Shown piece after piece: positions 29,662 through 38,479 of a stretch of 64,000 bases of DNA (its first letter is position 1; the number at the start of each line of letters is the position of its first letter). The DNA is from Mycobacterium aquaticum (lineage in GTDB: Bacteria; Actinomycetota; Actinomycetes; Mycobacteriales; Mycobacteriaceae). Position numbers and translations under genes: made by a program. The stretch is taken from contig NZ_MVHF01000006.1 in NCBI RefSeq assembly GCF_002086485.1, positions 167,652 to 231,651 on the forward strand, given 5' to 3'. A model generated the notes under the pieces. That model saw only the letters and a list, made by a program, of their open reading frames with translations. It made no database searches and had not been told where the DNA came from.

Positions 29662-29895
29662 TTACTTCGGCGTGGCCTTGACCGTCGGGGCGGCGAAAGA
29701 GGTTTCCGGCGCCGTGGGCGGCGTGGTCATGGTGACGGTGGCGCCGAGCTTCATGGCGACCTGATCGGTGGTTCCGCCCACGGTGGCCGAGGTGCCTTCG
29801 ATCGCGGTGATCACACCCATAACGGCCATGGCGCCCAGACCGGCGACCGCCGCCAACTTCTTTACGCGGTGGCGCGGCTTGTCTGGCTGGTACAT
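29662..29895 (-). CDS. Small exported protein, 77 aa
   Basis: ATG 29895 follows GAGGAG five bases upstream. A short basic N-terminus (MYQPDKPRHRVKK) leads into one hydrophobic segment (LAAVAGLGAMAVMGVITA), then a Thr/Ala/Pro-rich tail that would lie outside the membrane. No lipobox. It is divergent from the histidine kinase gene, with the repeats at 29968-30018 between them. Confidence 0.75.
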   Translation of the reverse strand: MYQPDKPRHRVKKLAAVAGLGAMAVMGVITAIEGTSATVGGTTDQVAMKLGATVTMTTPPTAPETSFAAPTVKATPK

Positions 29896-29967
29896 CTGTT
29901 CTCCTCTGGCAAACGAGCGTTTCGGGCTTCCCGACCGGAGACCAAATGGTGACAGGGCTTCGATGAG

Positions 29968-30018
29968 AGAACGCTGATAAAACCCACCGTGAACTTTGCT
30001 CTCAGCGTTCTTTCAGCG
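29968..30018. promoter_or_regulatory. Candidate OmpR-type regulator site
   Basis: CAGCG at 30003 and 30014 sit in a direct repeat (TCAGCG-ttctt-TCAGCG) with 11-bp spacing, the helical-turn spacing used by OmpR/PhoP-type dimers. An inverted arm AGAACGCTGA at 29968-29977 pairs with TCAGCGTTCT at 30002-30011. It lies between the exported-protein gene and the kinase gene. Confidence 0.5.
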
Positions 30019-30124
30019 GTCATGAAGATTGTGGACATGTAGCGCTTCGCTCGTCCTTTCTCGGGCAGGCGGCCGTCTCGACCCCGACGCGCACCCTGGC
30101 CGCAGCTGGGCCCAAACTGTCTGG

Positions 30125-31528
30125 ATGACGTCACGCGCCGCAACCCGGGGTCTGCGCCTGCGGCCCCGCGGCTGGGGCATTGCGACCCGGTCGGCCATCG
30201 TCGCGGCCACCGTCGTGCTGGTGGTGCACATCGTCGCCGGAGCGGCGTTGATCGCGCTGCTGGGCCACTTCCTGATCTCCGAGGTCGACGACGCCGCGGC
30301 GGCGCGCCTGCACGACATCGTCAGCGGGCTGCGCTCGGAGCCGCCCAACGAGTTCGACAGCGCTCTGTTGGACACCGATCAGCGGATCATCGCGATCCAG
30401 GTGGTCTCGGACAACGACACCGTCGTCTACCGGTCGACCGACGCTCCCTCGACTCCGCTGGTCCCGATCGGCGGCATCGGCAAGACGCCGACTCAGATGT
30501 CGGACAACGCAACTCCGGACAATGACCTGCGCATCGTCGGTGAGCGCGTGCACACCTCCAGCGGTCACTACACGGTGCTGGTGGCGGGTAGCAGCGAGGT
30601 CGCCGAGGCCACCGTCCAGACGGTGGCCTTCTTGCTCTGCGGCGCAGCACCTTTGGTCATCACCGTGGTCGCCCTGGCCACGTATCTGTTGGTCAAGCGG
30701 TCCTTGCGGTCGGTCGACGCCATCCGCGCCAGGGTCTCCGACATCAGCACCTCGGATCTGTCCGAGCGGGTCCCGATGCCCGAGAGCCACGATGAGATCG
30801 CAGCCCTGGCCGACACCATGAACGCCATGCTTGCCCGTCTTGAGTTGGGTCACAATGCGCAGCGCCAGTTCGTCGGCGACGCCTCGCACGAGCTGCGCAG
30901 CCCGCTGACCACGATCATCTCGGCACTCGATGTCGCACAGTCGCATCCTGAATTGCTCGATCAGGACATGATCGAGCAGACGCTGATCCCCGAGGCTCAG
31001 CGCATGCAGCTGCTCATCGACGATCTCCTGCTGCTGGCCCGCGCCGACGAGCGGGGTCTGAAGCTGCGCAGGGAGGACGTCGATCTGGAGGCGATCGCCA
31101 TCGCCGAGGCCGACCGGCTGTGTCGCGAAACCACTCTCGCGATACACCGTGACATCACGCCGGCACACCTGCGCGGTGATTCCCGGGCGCTGCTGCGGTT
31201 GTTGCGCAATCTCACCGACAATGCGGCCCGCCATGCTGAATCACGCATCGACATCACGCTCAGTGAGCACGACGGCTGCATCCTGCTCGCGGTCGCCGAC
31301 GACGGACCGGGAATTCCGGCGAAAGACCGGCAGCGGGTGTTCGACCGGTTCGTCCGGTTGGACTCCGACCGGTCCCGCAGTGGCGGGGGCACCGGCCTCG
31401 GACTGTCGATCGTCGCCGAAATCGTTGCGGCACACGACGGCAGCATCAACATGACCGATCGACCCGGCGGCGGGACCGCCGTGCGCGTTCAGTTTCCGTC
31501 GGGTACTTCGCCGGAGTCCAACCGGTAA
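30125..31528 (+). CDS. Sensor histidine kinase (HisKA/HATPase)
   Basis: 467 aa. First membrane helix about 21-45, an outer domain about 46-165, second helix about 170-195, HAMP about 195-245, H-box RQFVGDASHELRSPLT (about 252-267), and HATPase with N (LRNLTDNAARHA) and G boxes (DDGPGIP, GTGLGLSIV). ATG 30125; the frame is open further upstream without a ribosome site. It runs tail-to-tail with the response regulator, overlapping by 40 bp. Confidence 0.93.
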   Translation: MTSRAATRGLRLRPRGWGIATRSAIVAATVVLVVHIVAGAALIALLGHFLISEVDDAAAARLHDIVSGLRSEPPNEFDSALLDTDQRIIAIQVVSDNDTVVYRSTDAPSTPLVPIGGIGKTPTQMSDNATPDNDLRIVGERVHTSSGHYTVLVAGSSEVAEATVQTVAFLLCGAAPLVITVVALATYLLVKRSLRSVDAIRARVSDISTSDLSERVPMPESHDEIAALADTMNAMLARLELGHNAQRQFVGDASHELRSPLTTIISALDVAQSHPELLDQDMIEQTLIPEAQRMQLLIDDLLLLARADERGLKLRREDVDLEAIAIAEADRLCRETTLAIHRDITPAHLRGDSRALLRLLRNLTDNAARHAESRIDITLSEHDGCILLAVADDGPGIPAKDRQRVFDRFVRLDSDRSRSGGGTGLGLSIVAEIVAAHDGSINMTDRPGGGTAVRVQFPSGTSPESNR

Positions 31529-32178
31529 CCCACGCCGCGCACGGTGCCGATCGTGTTGGTACCGAAGGGCGCATCGATCTTCCGGCGGACATACCGCACG
31601 TACACCTCGACGACGTTGTGCGGCCCGGAGTAGTGGGCGTCCCATACGTTGCGGAGGATGTCGGACTTGGTGACGACGGTGTCCTTGTTGCGCATCAAGT
31701 ACTCCAGCAGGCCGAATTCCCTGCGCGTCAACTCGATTGGTACGCCGTCGCGGCAAACGGTCTTGCGGGCGGGGTCCAGCGACAGCGTCCCCGCCGTCAT
31801 GACCACCGGACGTTCCGGGGCACAGCGACGCTGCAGGGCACGCAGCCGCGCGGCCAGCACGTTGAACTTGAACGGTTTGGTGAGATAGTCGTCGGCGCCG
31901 AGGTCCAGGGCGTCGGTCTCGTCGAATTCACCGTCCTTGGCGGTCAGCATCAACACCGGGGTCCACACCTGCTCGGCCCTGATGCGGCGCAGCACCTCGT
32001 ACCCACTCATCCCGGGCAACATGATGTCGAGCACGATGACGTCGAAATCGTCTTCGACCGCGTGATGCACAGCGTCGACACCATTGTCGACGGCGACCAC
32101 CACCCAGCCTTCTGCCCGCAGCCCCAAGCTCAGTGTCTTGGTCAGCCGTGGCTCGTCGTCGACGATCAAAACCCGCAT
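31489..32178 (-). CDS. OmpR-family response regulator
   Basis: 229 aa. The receiver has DDE near 7-9, phospho-Asp in VIVLDIMLPGM (about 51) and Lys in DDYLTKPF (about 102). The winged-helix effector domain is about 130-225 (LTRREFGLLEYLMRNKDTVV, RYVRRKID, VRGVGYRL). It most likely pairs with the convergent kinase even though the two are not co-transcribed. Confidence 0.94.
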   Translation of the reverse strand: MRVLIVDDEPRLTKTLSLGLRAEGWVVVAVDNGVDAVHHAVEDDFDVIVLDIMLPGMSGYEVLRRIRAEQVWTPVLMLTAKDGEFDETDALDLGADDYLTKPFKFNVLAARLRALQRRCAPERPVVMTAGTLSLDPARKTVCRDGVPIELTRREFGLLEYLMRNKDTVVTKSDILRNVWDAHYSGPHNVVEVYVRYVRRKIDAPFGTNTIGTVRGVGYRLDSGEVPDGN

Positions 32179-32194
32179 CTCGGCGTCAATCCTG

Positions 32195-32818
32195 CTACTC
32201 GGACAGTTGAAACTCCACCATGGCCGTCACCGTGTCGACGGCTTCACTCAGCGCATCCAGCCGGGCCGCAGCACTCGGCGCGCACAACACCGAATACCGG
32301 TCGGCCTGCCCCATGGGCACCCTTGCGGCCAGTGCGTACAGCGGATCGATCGGGTCGGCCGCGGCGGCGGTGACAATGTCGCGGCTGTGGAACGCGACGC
32401 CCCGCGCCTCACCGATCAGGTCGAACAGTGCCACCATGCGGTCCTGCACATCGGCCAGCAACGACGCGTCCGCGGCGCCGGGCTCATCGTCCCAGACTTC
32501 GATCTCGGCGCGCGGGTAGGGATCGTCGTCCAGCCAGCGCAACACCCGGATACGTTCGGCCATAACACATCTGAGCCGGTAGCGGTCCACGCCGAAGTTC
32601 TGGCAGTCGACGATACGGGCCAGCGCACCCACGTCGCACCGCTGGTCGCCACCGCCGACCTCACGCCCTGCCGAGATCAGCACGACGCCGAACGCCGGCT
32701 CGGTCATGGCCATGCAATCGCTCACCAGCGCCACGTAGCGGGGTTCGAAGATGCGCAGCGGCAGTTCCTCACCCGGCAGCATCGCCACCTCGAGAGGAAA
32801 CATCGGTGTCGCGGTCAC
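32195..32818 (-). CDS. Lon substrate-binding-domain (LON/ASF) protein
   Basis: 207 aa with only the Lon N-terminal domain (MFPLEVAMLPGEELPLRIFE, EPRYVALVSDCM); no ATPase or protease part. It corresponds in position to M. tuberculosis Rv0434. It ends 17 bp upstream of the response-regulator start on the same strand. Confidence 0.9.
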   Translation of the reverse strand: MTATPMFPLEVAMLPGEELPLRIFEPRYVALVSDCMAMTEPAFGVVLISAGREVGGGDQRCDVGALARIVDCQNFGVDRYRLRCVMAERIRVLRWLDDDPYPRAEIEVWDDEPGAADASLLADVQDRMVALFDLIGEARGVAFHSRDIVTAAAADPIDPLYALAARVPMGQADRYSVLCAPSAAARLDALSEAVDTVTAMVEFQLSE

Positions 32819-32821
32819 GGG

Positions 32822-33229
32822 TCAGCCGGGAACTTTCTTGCTGATCGCCTGCACCACCGTGGCGCCGGGGTCGGCGAGCACGCACATCGCCCCGATGAAA
32901 CTCACCCAGAGAAACGGGTTTTTCTTCAGTCCCGGGTAGCCGTTGTCGCCGAGAAGCTGCACCATGCCCATCTTGGTCGGGTCGTCGAATCCCGCATACT
33001 CGTCGCACGTCGTTGACATGCCGTTCGGTGGCGGCGTGCTGTCGCCGCTACTGCTCGGGGTCCGCGACGGCGTGAGCCGTGGGCTGGACGTCGTGGTCGT
33101 CGTAGTCGTTGTGGTCGTCGTGATCCCGGTCTGATCCGGGTCGGCCATCGGCGAGCCAGCGGTGACATCGGTGCAGCCGGCGAGGCAGATGGCCGCGGTG
33201 GCGATCACAGCCGTCATCGAACGCTGCAT
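32822..33229 (-). CDS. Secreted lipoprotein with Thr/Ser/Pro-rich linker (DUF732-like)
   Basis: 135 aa. The signal peptide ends in lipobox LAGC (about 16-19). An 11-residue Thr run and a Ser/Pro linker follow, then a small domain with two cysteines (STTCDEYAGF, GAMCVLAD) like DUF732. The Thr run uses ACG, ACC, ACA and ACT codons, so it is not simple DNA slippage. ATG 33229 follows AGGGTGAG. Confidence 0.75.
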   Translation of the reverse strand: MQRSMTAVIATAAICLAGCTDVTAGSPMADPDQTGITTTTTTTTTTTSSPRLTPSRTPSSSGDSTPPPNGMSTTCDEYAGFDDPTKMGMVQLLGDNGYPGLKKNPFLWVSFIGAMCVLADPGATVVQAISKKVPG

Positions 33230-33238
33230 CAACTCACC

Positions 33239-34369
33239 CTATAGCTCAAGCTCGCCGATCAAGGCGTCCACGACCTCCCGCAAGTCGCCGTCGTTCTCCT
33301 CGGCGACCCGGCGCTGCCGTTGATACGACGCCCCCGAGTGGTAGATGTCGGCGACCGCGGCCAATTCCTCGCTGCACTTCAGGGATTTGGCCACCGGCTC
33401 CAGCCGGTTGAGCAGCTCGTCGAGATCATCGGTGACCAGCCGTTCGTTACTGTCGGCGTCGAGGATGATCACCGCGTCGAGACCGTAGCGCGCTGCGCGC
33501 CACTTGTTTTCCTGCACATGCCACGGTGGCATGGTGGGCAACAGCTCGCCCGCGTCGAGCCGGCGGTCAAGGTCGACGACCAGGCAATGCGTCAGCGCCA
33601 CGAGGGCACTGAGCTCGCGGATGTTGGACACGCCGTCGAAGATGCGTATTTCCACGGTGCCCAGCGCAGGCGACGGCCTGATGTCCCAACGGATTTCGTT
33701 GAGATGGTCGATGATGCCGGTCTTCTTCTGGTCGTGCACGAAGCCCTCGAACTCGGGCCACGACTGGAATTGGAACGGCAGACCTGCCGTCGGCAACTGC
33801 TGGAACATCATCGCGCGGTTGCTCGCGTATCCGGTGTCCTCGCCTTCCCAGAACGGGGAGGACGCCGACAGCGCCAGCAGGTGCGGATACTGGTTGAGCA
33901 GTGACGAGATGATCGGCATCACCTTGTGCGCCGACGAGACACCGACGTGCACATGCACGCCCCAGATCAGCATCTGGCGTCCCCACCACTGGGTCCGCTT
34001 GATCAGCTCCGCGTAGCGCGGCGCGTCGGTGAGCTGCTGCGTCGACCATTTCGCGAACGGATGCGTGCCCGCGCAGAACAACTCCATGCCGCGCGACTCG
34101 ACGATGCGCCGCACGGATCCAAGGGTGCCGCGCAAGTCGTCCATCGCCTCCGCGGTGTTCTCACACACCCCGGTGACGATCTCGACGGTGTTGCGCAGCA
34201 ACTCCTTGTGTACGTGCGGGTTGTCGCCAAGGTCGGCGATCACCGCGGCGGCCTCGTTGCTCAGTTCCCGGCTGCCTGCGTCGACGAGGGCGAACTCCCA
34301 CTCCACCCCGAGCGTGGGCCGGGGGGAGCCGGCAAAATCGATGCGGCTGCTAGCCGGTACCGATGACAC
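33239..34369 (-). CDS. GCS2-type carboxylate-amine ligase (YbdK family)
   Basis: 376 aa from GTG 34369, the same length as I recall for M. tuberculosis Rv0433. ATP-dependent ligase fold of glutamate-cysteine ligase type 2: [20 protein letters not shown] at the N-terminus, [19 protein letters not shown] and GTVEIRIFD. The physiological substrate is not known, since mycobacteria make mycothiol. The start overlaps the sodC end by 20 bp. Longer readings only antisense-extend into sodC. Confidence 0.9.
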   Translation of the reverse strand: MSSVPASSRIDFAGSPRPTLGVEWEFALVDAGSRELSNEAAAVIADLGDNPHVHKELLRNTVEIVTGVCENTAEAMDDLRGTLGSVRRIVESRGMELFCAGTHPFAKWSTQQLTDAPRYAELIKRTQWWGRQMLIWGVHVHVGVSSAHKVMPIISSLLNQYPHLLALSASSPFWEGEDTGYASNRAMMFQQLPTAGLPFQFQSWPEFEGFVHDQKKTGIIDHLNEIRWDIRPSPALGTVEIRIFDGVSNIRELSALVALTHCLVVDLDRRLDAGELLPTMPPWHVQENKWRAARYGLDAVIILDADSNERLVTDDLDELLNRLEPVAKSLKCSEELAAVADIYHSGASYQRQRRVAEENDGDLREVVDALIGELEL

Positions 34370-35072
34370 CGCAGGCCACGCGCTTGCCAGCGTCGCCGGT
34401 GGCCATGGTGGCCTCATCGGGGCCGGGGGCACCACCATTGATCTGCTGGTAGCGCTCCGGCGGGATGTTGGCGAAGTTGTCGGACTTCTCGTGGATGATG
34501 ATGGCCGTCTTGGCGCCACCCTGCAGGTCGGCGGCGGTGAACGCGTCGGTGGTGGTCACGAGCTTGCCCGAACCGTCGGCACGTACCTGCAGCGAGCTCA
34601 GGTCGCCGCTGGCGGGGTGCGCGGTGTGCCCGGCCACCTGGAAATGTCCACCGGCGGAGTTGAAGTCGCCGGGGGCGCCACCGGTCGGGGCGACCGAGTT
34701 GGCCTCACACTTGCCCACGGAGTGGATGTGCAGGCCGTGGAATCCGGGGGCCAGCTTCCCGGGTGCGGTGGTCTCGACGGTGACGGTGGCGAAGCCGTCG
34801 GCGAACTGGAATTCCGCGGTCGCCACGGAGGTGCCGTCGGCGGTCTTCAGGTCTGCGGTCAGGGTCTCGCCTGCGCTCTGCGTACCGGTGGCCGCGGTAT
34901 TCCCGTGCCCGCCGCCGTGCTCACCCGGAGCCGCCGACGGGGACGGAGATCCGGTCCAGATCGACGGAGTGGTACCCGGCGTGTCGGACGGCACCTGACC
35001 GGGCGGGCTGCAGGCGCTCAGCGCGACAACGGGGGCGGCGAACAGGACAGCGACACTGACGGGCTTCAGCAT
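34350..35072 (-). CDS. sodC: Cu/Zn superoxide dismutase, lipoprotein
   Basis: 240 aa. The signal peptide has lipobox LSAC (about 20-23), then a Pro/Ser-rich spacer and the SOD domain with copper/zinc ligands in [33 protein letters not shown] and the C-terminal ACGVIGTG. It acts at the cell surface on exogenous superoxide. ATG 35072 gives the 240-aa length of the M. tuberculosis protein; GTG 35096 would overlap the upstream gene. Confidence 0.96.
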   Translation of the reverse strand: MLKPVSVAVLFAAPVVALSACSPPGQVPSDTPGTTPSIWTGSPSPSAAPGEHGGGHGNTAATGTQSAGETLTADLKTADGTSVATAEFQFADGFATVTVETTAPGKLAPGFHGLHIHSVGKCEANSVAPTGGAPGDFNSAGGHFQVAGHTAHPASGDLSSLQVRADGSGKLVTTTDAFTAADLQGGAKTAIIIHEKSDNFANIPPERYQQINGGAPGPDEATMATGDAGKRVACGVIGTG

Positions 35073-35082
35073 GGGCAAAAGC

Positions 35083-35565
35083 CTAGCCGGTGACAACCAC
35101 GATCACGCCCGGTGGTTGCTCGTTGAGTTCAGCGCGTCGAGGTTCGACCGGAGCGGCGAGCAATTTGCCCACCTCATCAGCGGCTTCCTTCTCTCCGGGG
35201 GTATCACCGAAGAACACTGTCGTGGCGGTGACGCCATCCAGGGTGAGGTTGCCGGTCTCGGTGACGTGCCAGTGCGCCTCGCGCAACCGGTTGGCGGTGC
35301 CTTCGGCCGCACCTGAGACATCGGAGATGTTGTAGACGCGGACATCTGTCTTGGCAGGGTCCGGCGCAGCCTTGGCGGCCGTGGACGTGGCGGCGGCCGT
35401 CGTGGTCGTCGCCGAGGACACGGTGGAGCTATCCCCGGAGGAGTCGTCGCCTGAGCCGATCGCCTGGAATCCGACCAACAGGAAAACCACCCCGAGGAAC
35501 AGCAGCACCATCACCATGGCACGCAGGGGTAGCCCGGAGGATTCTCGCTGATTCATCGGATCCAC
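35083..35565 (-). CDS. virR: LytR C-terminal-domain membrane protein (VirR-like)
   Basis: 160 aa. One membrane helix (about 15-36), an Asp/Ser/Thr-rich extracytoplasmic linker and a LytR_C domain (about 70-155: [20 protein letters not shown]). It matches M. tuberculosis Rv0431 (VirR, envelope scaffold linked to vesicle release) in order and layout. ATG 35556 is an alternative start. Confidence 0.88.
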   Translation of the reverse strand: MDPMNQRESSGLPLRAMVMVLLFLGVVFLLVGFQAIGSGDDSSGDSSTVSSATTTTAAATSTAAKAAPDPAKTDVRVYNISDVSGAAEGTANRLREAHWHVTETGNLTLDGVTATTVFFGDTPGEKEAADEVGKLLAAPVEPRRAELNEQPPGVIVVVTG

Positions 35566-35604
35566 TGTATCGAGCGAATTGCCCGACCCGTCACCGGCGC
35601 AGGC

Positions 35605-35913
35605 CTACGTGACGTCGAAGCCGAGCCGCCGCGCCGCCCGGGCCTTCTGCCGACTGGCCCTCAACCTGCGCAGTCGCTTGACCAGCATGGGATCGGCGGC
35701 CAACGCCTCCGGACGGTCCACCAGTGCGTTGAGCACCTGGTAGTACCGCGTTGCCGACATCGAGAACAGCTCTTTGATCGCGTCTTCCTTGCTGCCCGCG
35801 TACTTCCACCATTGGCGTTCGAACGCCAAAATATCGTGTTCGCGGCGAGTGAGACCGTCGGTCAGATCAGAGTCATCCCCGGATCGCTCAGTCCGCGCCA
35901 TGGCGCCGTCCAT
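35605..35913 (-). CDS. DUF3263 protein
   Basis: 102 aa, helical and charged, with LTRREHDILAFERQWWKYAG and YYQVLNALVDRPEALAADPM. It corresponds to M. tuberculosis Rv0430 by order. Probably DNA-binding-like; function unknown. It is divergent from def across 138 bp. Confidence 0.9.
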   Translation of the reverse strand: MDGAMARTERSGDDSDLTDGLTRREHDILAFERQWWKYAGSKEDAIKELFSMSATRYYQVLNALVDRPEALAADPMLVKRLRRLRASRQKARAARRLGFDVT

Positions 35914-36051
35914 ATTGCTCCCTTGGACCCTTCCGACACTCGAGAAATGACATCGCTGTGGTTCGGCGATTATTCAACCACGGCTTGCTGGCTTGGCGTG
36001 ACACATAAGCCCGCGAGTCGGGTGGGAAGCATTTCCGCCTAAGCTTCCCCC

Positions 36052-36645
36052 GTGGCTGTCGTACCGATTCGCATTGTCGGAGATCCCGTGTTGCATACGC
36101 CGACCGAGCCGGTGCCCGTCGGACCGGACGGATCACTGCCGGCTGATCTCGCCGAGTTGATCCAGACGATGTACGACACGATGGACGCCGCGAACGGGGT
36201 TGGCTTGGCCGCCAACCAGATCGGCGTCTCCAAGCGGTTGTTCGTCTACGACTGCGCCGACACCCGCACCCGCACCAACCGCCGCCGCGGCGTGATCATC
36301 AACCCGGTGCTCGAGACCTCCGAGATTCCCGAGACCATGCCCGACCCGGACAACGACGACGAAGGTTGCCTCTCGGTGCCGGGTGAGCAATTCCCCACCG
36401 GCCGCGCCGACTGGGCCCGCGTCACAGGACTCGATGCGGACGGTAACTCCATCACATTGGAGGGCACCGATTTGTTTGCCCGCATGCTGCAGCACGAGAC
36501 CGGTCATCTCGACGGATTCCTCTATATCGACAAGCTCGTGGGTCGTCACGCGCGCGCCGCCAAACGTGCGGTGAAGCGCAATCATTGGGGAGTGCCGGGC
36601 CTGTCCTGGATGCCCGGCGAGGATGCCGACCCGTTCGGGCATTGA
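36052..36645 (+). CDS. def: Peptide deformylase
   Basis: Removes the formyl group from nascent N-terminal Met. 197 aa with the three metal motifs: [18 protein letters not shown] (Cys ligand) and QHETGHLDG (two His ligands and Glu). GTG start 36052. Its stop overlaps the next start (TGATG). Confidence 0.97.
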   Translation: MAVVPIRIVGDPVLHTPTEPVPVGPDGSLPADLAELIQTMYDTMDAANGVGLAANQIGVSKRLFVYDCADTRTRTNRRRGVIINPVLETSEIPETMPDPDNDDEGCLSVPGEQFPTGRADWARVTGLDADGNSITLEGTDLFARMLQHETGHLDGFLYIDKLVGRHARAAKRAVKRNHWGVPGLSWMPGEDADPFGH

Positions 36646-37538
36646 TGCCAGGGCTGCCGACCCCGGGCACGCGGGTCAGCCTGCGGTACCGCCTACCTGC
36701 GGGTTCGGCCAAGCCGCTGACCGACGTCGTCGGCCATGTGGAGCAGGTCGAGCCCACCGTGCTGGTGCGCACCAAATCTGGTGAGCTCGTCGACATCGAC
36801 CCCGGCGCCATCGTGAGTGTGCGGGAGCTGTCGTACGCCCCGGTGCGGGCCTCGGAGATCCGCGCGCTGGAGCACGCGGCCGCGTTGGCGTGGCCGGGCA
36901 CCGAGCACCACTGGCACCGCGGCTGGTTCCTGCGGGCCGGCGGCGGCGTCACCAGCCGCGCCAATTCGGCTGTCCCGCTGGATATATCGGCTCAGATCGC
37001 CGACCTGCCCGTGATCGTCGACTGGTATCGCGAGCGGGGCCTGCCACCCTGGCTGGCCCTGCCCGAGCGGCTGCTGCCGATCCGGACTCCGGGCGTCAAG
37101 CCGACCCGCGTCATGGTGCGCCCGCTGGACACCCCGACCACGGCGCCCCCGGCTGTCTCGCTGGCGCCCCGACCCGACGCGGCATGGCTGGCCGGCTATC
37201 GGCGTAAGGTGCCCGTCGACGTCCTGACCGCCGTGGTCGACGGGGAGCTGACCTTCGCGTCCCTGGCGGACCGGGCGGTCGGGCGCGGCGCGGTCACCGC
37301 CGCTCCGGACGGCACCCGATGGCTCGGTATCTCGTCGATCCGGACCGCCGAAGACAGCCGCAGGCAGGGGCATGCCCGGGCACTGTGCGAAGCGCTGCTC
37401 GCGTGGGGCGTCGCGGCGGGGGCGCACCACGCCTATGTCCAGGTCGAGGTCGACAACACCCCTGCCGTAGCGCTGTACACCTCGATGGGTTTCCGGCTGC
37501 ACCACCAGGGTCACTATGTCGACGCCCGTACGCTCTAA
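36645..37538 (+). CDS. GNAT-family acetyltransferase (Rv0428c-like)
   Basis: 297 aa. The N-terminal beta-rich region (about 1-65) resembles an SH3-like fold and the C-terminal half is GNAT (SSIRTAEDSRRQGHARALCE, VEVDNTPAVALYTSMGFR). It is translationally coupled to def. The substrate is unknown. Confidence 0.9.
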   Translation: MPGLPTPGTRVSLRYRLPAGSAKPLTDVVGHVEQVEPTVLVRTKSGELVDIDPGAIVSVRELSYAPVRASEIRALEHAAALAWPGTEHHWHRGWFLRAGGGVTSRANSAVPLDISAQIADLPVIVDWYRERGLPPWLALPERLLPIRTPGVKPTRVMVRPLDTPTTAPPAVSLAPRPDAAWLAGYRRKVPVDVLTAVVDGELTFASLADRAVGRGAVTAAPDGTRWLGISSIRTAEDSRRQGHARALCEALLAWGVAAGAHHAYVQVEVDNTPAVALYTSMGFRLHHQGHYVDARTL

Positions 37539-37542
37539 CCCC

Positions 37543-38355
37543 ATGCGCCTGGCCACCTGGAACGTCAACTCCATCCGCACCCGCGTCGACCGCGTCACCG
37601 ACTGGTTGTCCCGTGCCGATGTCGATGTGCTGGCGATGCAGGAGACCAAGTGCACCGACGAGCAGTTCCCCACCATGCCGTTCGCCGCGCTGGGCTACGA
37701 GGTGGCCCACGTGGGCCTCAACCAGTGGAACGGAGTGGCCATCGCGTCGCGAATCGGCCTTGAGGACGTGCAGGTCGGCTTCGACGGACAGCCGACCTGG
37801 AGCAGCAAGCCCGAGGAGGAGGCGACCGCCGAGGCCCGCGCGCTGGGAGCGACGTGCGGCGGTGTGCGGGTGTGGAGCCTGTACGTGCCCAACGGCCGCA
37901 CCCTGGCCGATCCGCATTACACCTACAAGCTGGATTGGCTTGCCGCCCTGCGTGATACCGCGGCAGGTTGGCTTCGTGACGACCCGCAGATGCCGATCGC
38001 ACTGGTCGGCGACTGGAACATCGCGCCCACCGACGAGGATGTCTGGGACATGGCCAGGTTCGACGGCAGCACGCACGTCTCCGCGCCCGAGCGGGCCGCG
38101 TTCCAGGCCATCAACGACGCCCAATTCACCGATGTGGTGCGGCCTTTCACCCCGGGGCCGGGAATCTACACATACTGGGACTACACCCAGCTGGCATTCC
38201 AGAAGCGCCGCGGCATGCGCATCGATTTCATCCTCGGCTCCCCCGGCCTGGCCGCCCGCGTCACCCACGCCGAGATCGTGAAGGACGAGCGGCGTCCCAA
38301 GAAGGGCACCACCGCGCCCAGCGACCATGCCCCGGTCGTCGTCGAGCTGAGCTGA
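37543..38355 (+). CDS. xthA: Exodeoxyribonuclease III / AP endonuclease
   Basis: 270 aa EEP-fold DNA repair nuclease: MRLATWNVNSIRTRVDRV, MQETKCTDEQFP (metal Glu), SLYVPNGR, LVGDWNIAPTDEDVWD, RMDF-type GMRIDFIL and SDHAPVVVEL (catalytic Asp-His). ATG 37543 follows the GNAT stop by 4 bp. Confidence 0.96.
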   Translation: MRLATWNVNSIRTRVDRVTDWLSRADVDVLAMQETKCTDEQFPTMPFAALGYEVAHVGLNQWNGVAIASRIGLEDVQVGFDGQPTWSSKPEEEATAEARALGATCGGVRVWSLYVPNGRTLADPHYTYKLDWLAALRDTAAGWLRDDPQMPIALVGDWNIAPTDEDVWDMARFDGSTHVSAPERAAFQAINDAQFTDVVRPFTPGPGIYTYWDYTQLAFQKRRGMRIDFILGSPGLAARVTHAEIVKDERRPKKGTTAPSDHAPVVVELS

Positions 38356-38373
38356 GCCCCCGACACGTCGACC

Positions 38374-38420
38374 CTGCGCCCACGGCGCAAAACTGCCAGT
38401 GAGCCACGCCGTGGACGCAG
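38374..38420. terminator. Inverted repeat after xthA
   Basis: Arms CTGCGCCCACGGCG (38374-38387) and CGCCGTGGACGCAG (38407-38420) pair with one mismatch around a 19-nt loop. There is no U-run. It probably ends the def-GNAT-xthA transcript and marks the left edge of the MoxR operon. Confidence 0.5.
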
Positions 38421-38479
38421 AATCACCGCCCGGGAAGCACCCTCCGGACGGTTAGCATGGGCCCGACGGGAGGGGCCAG

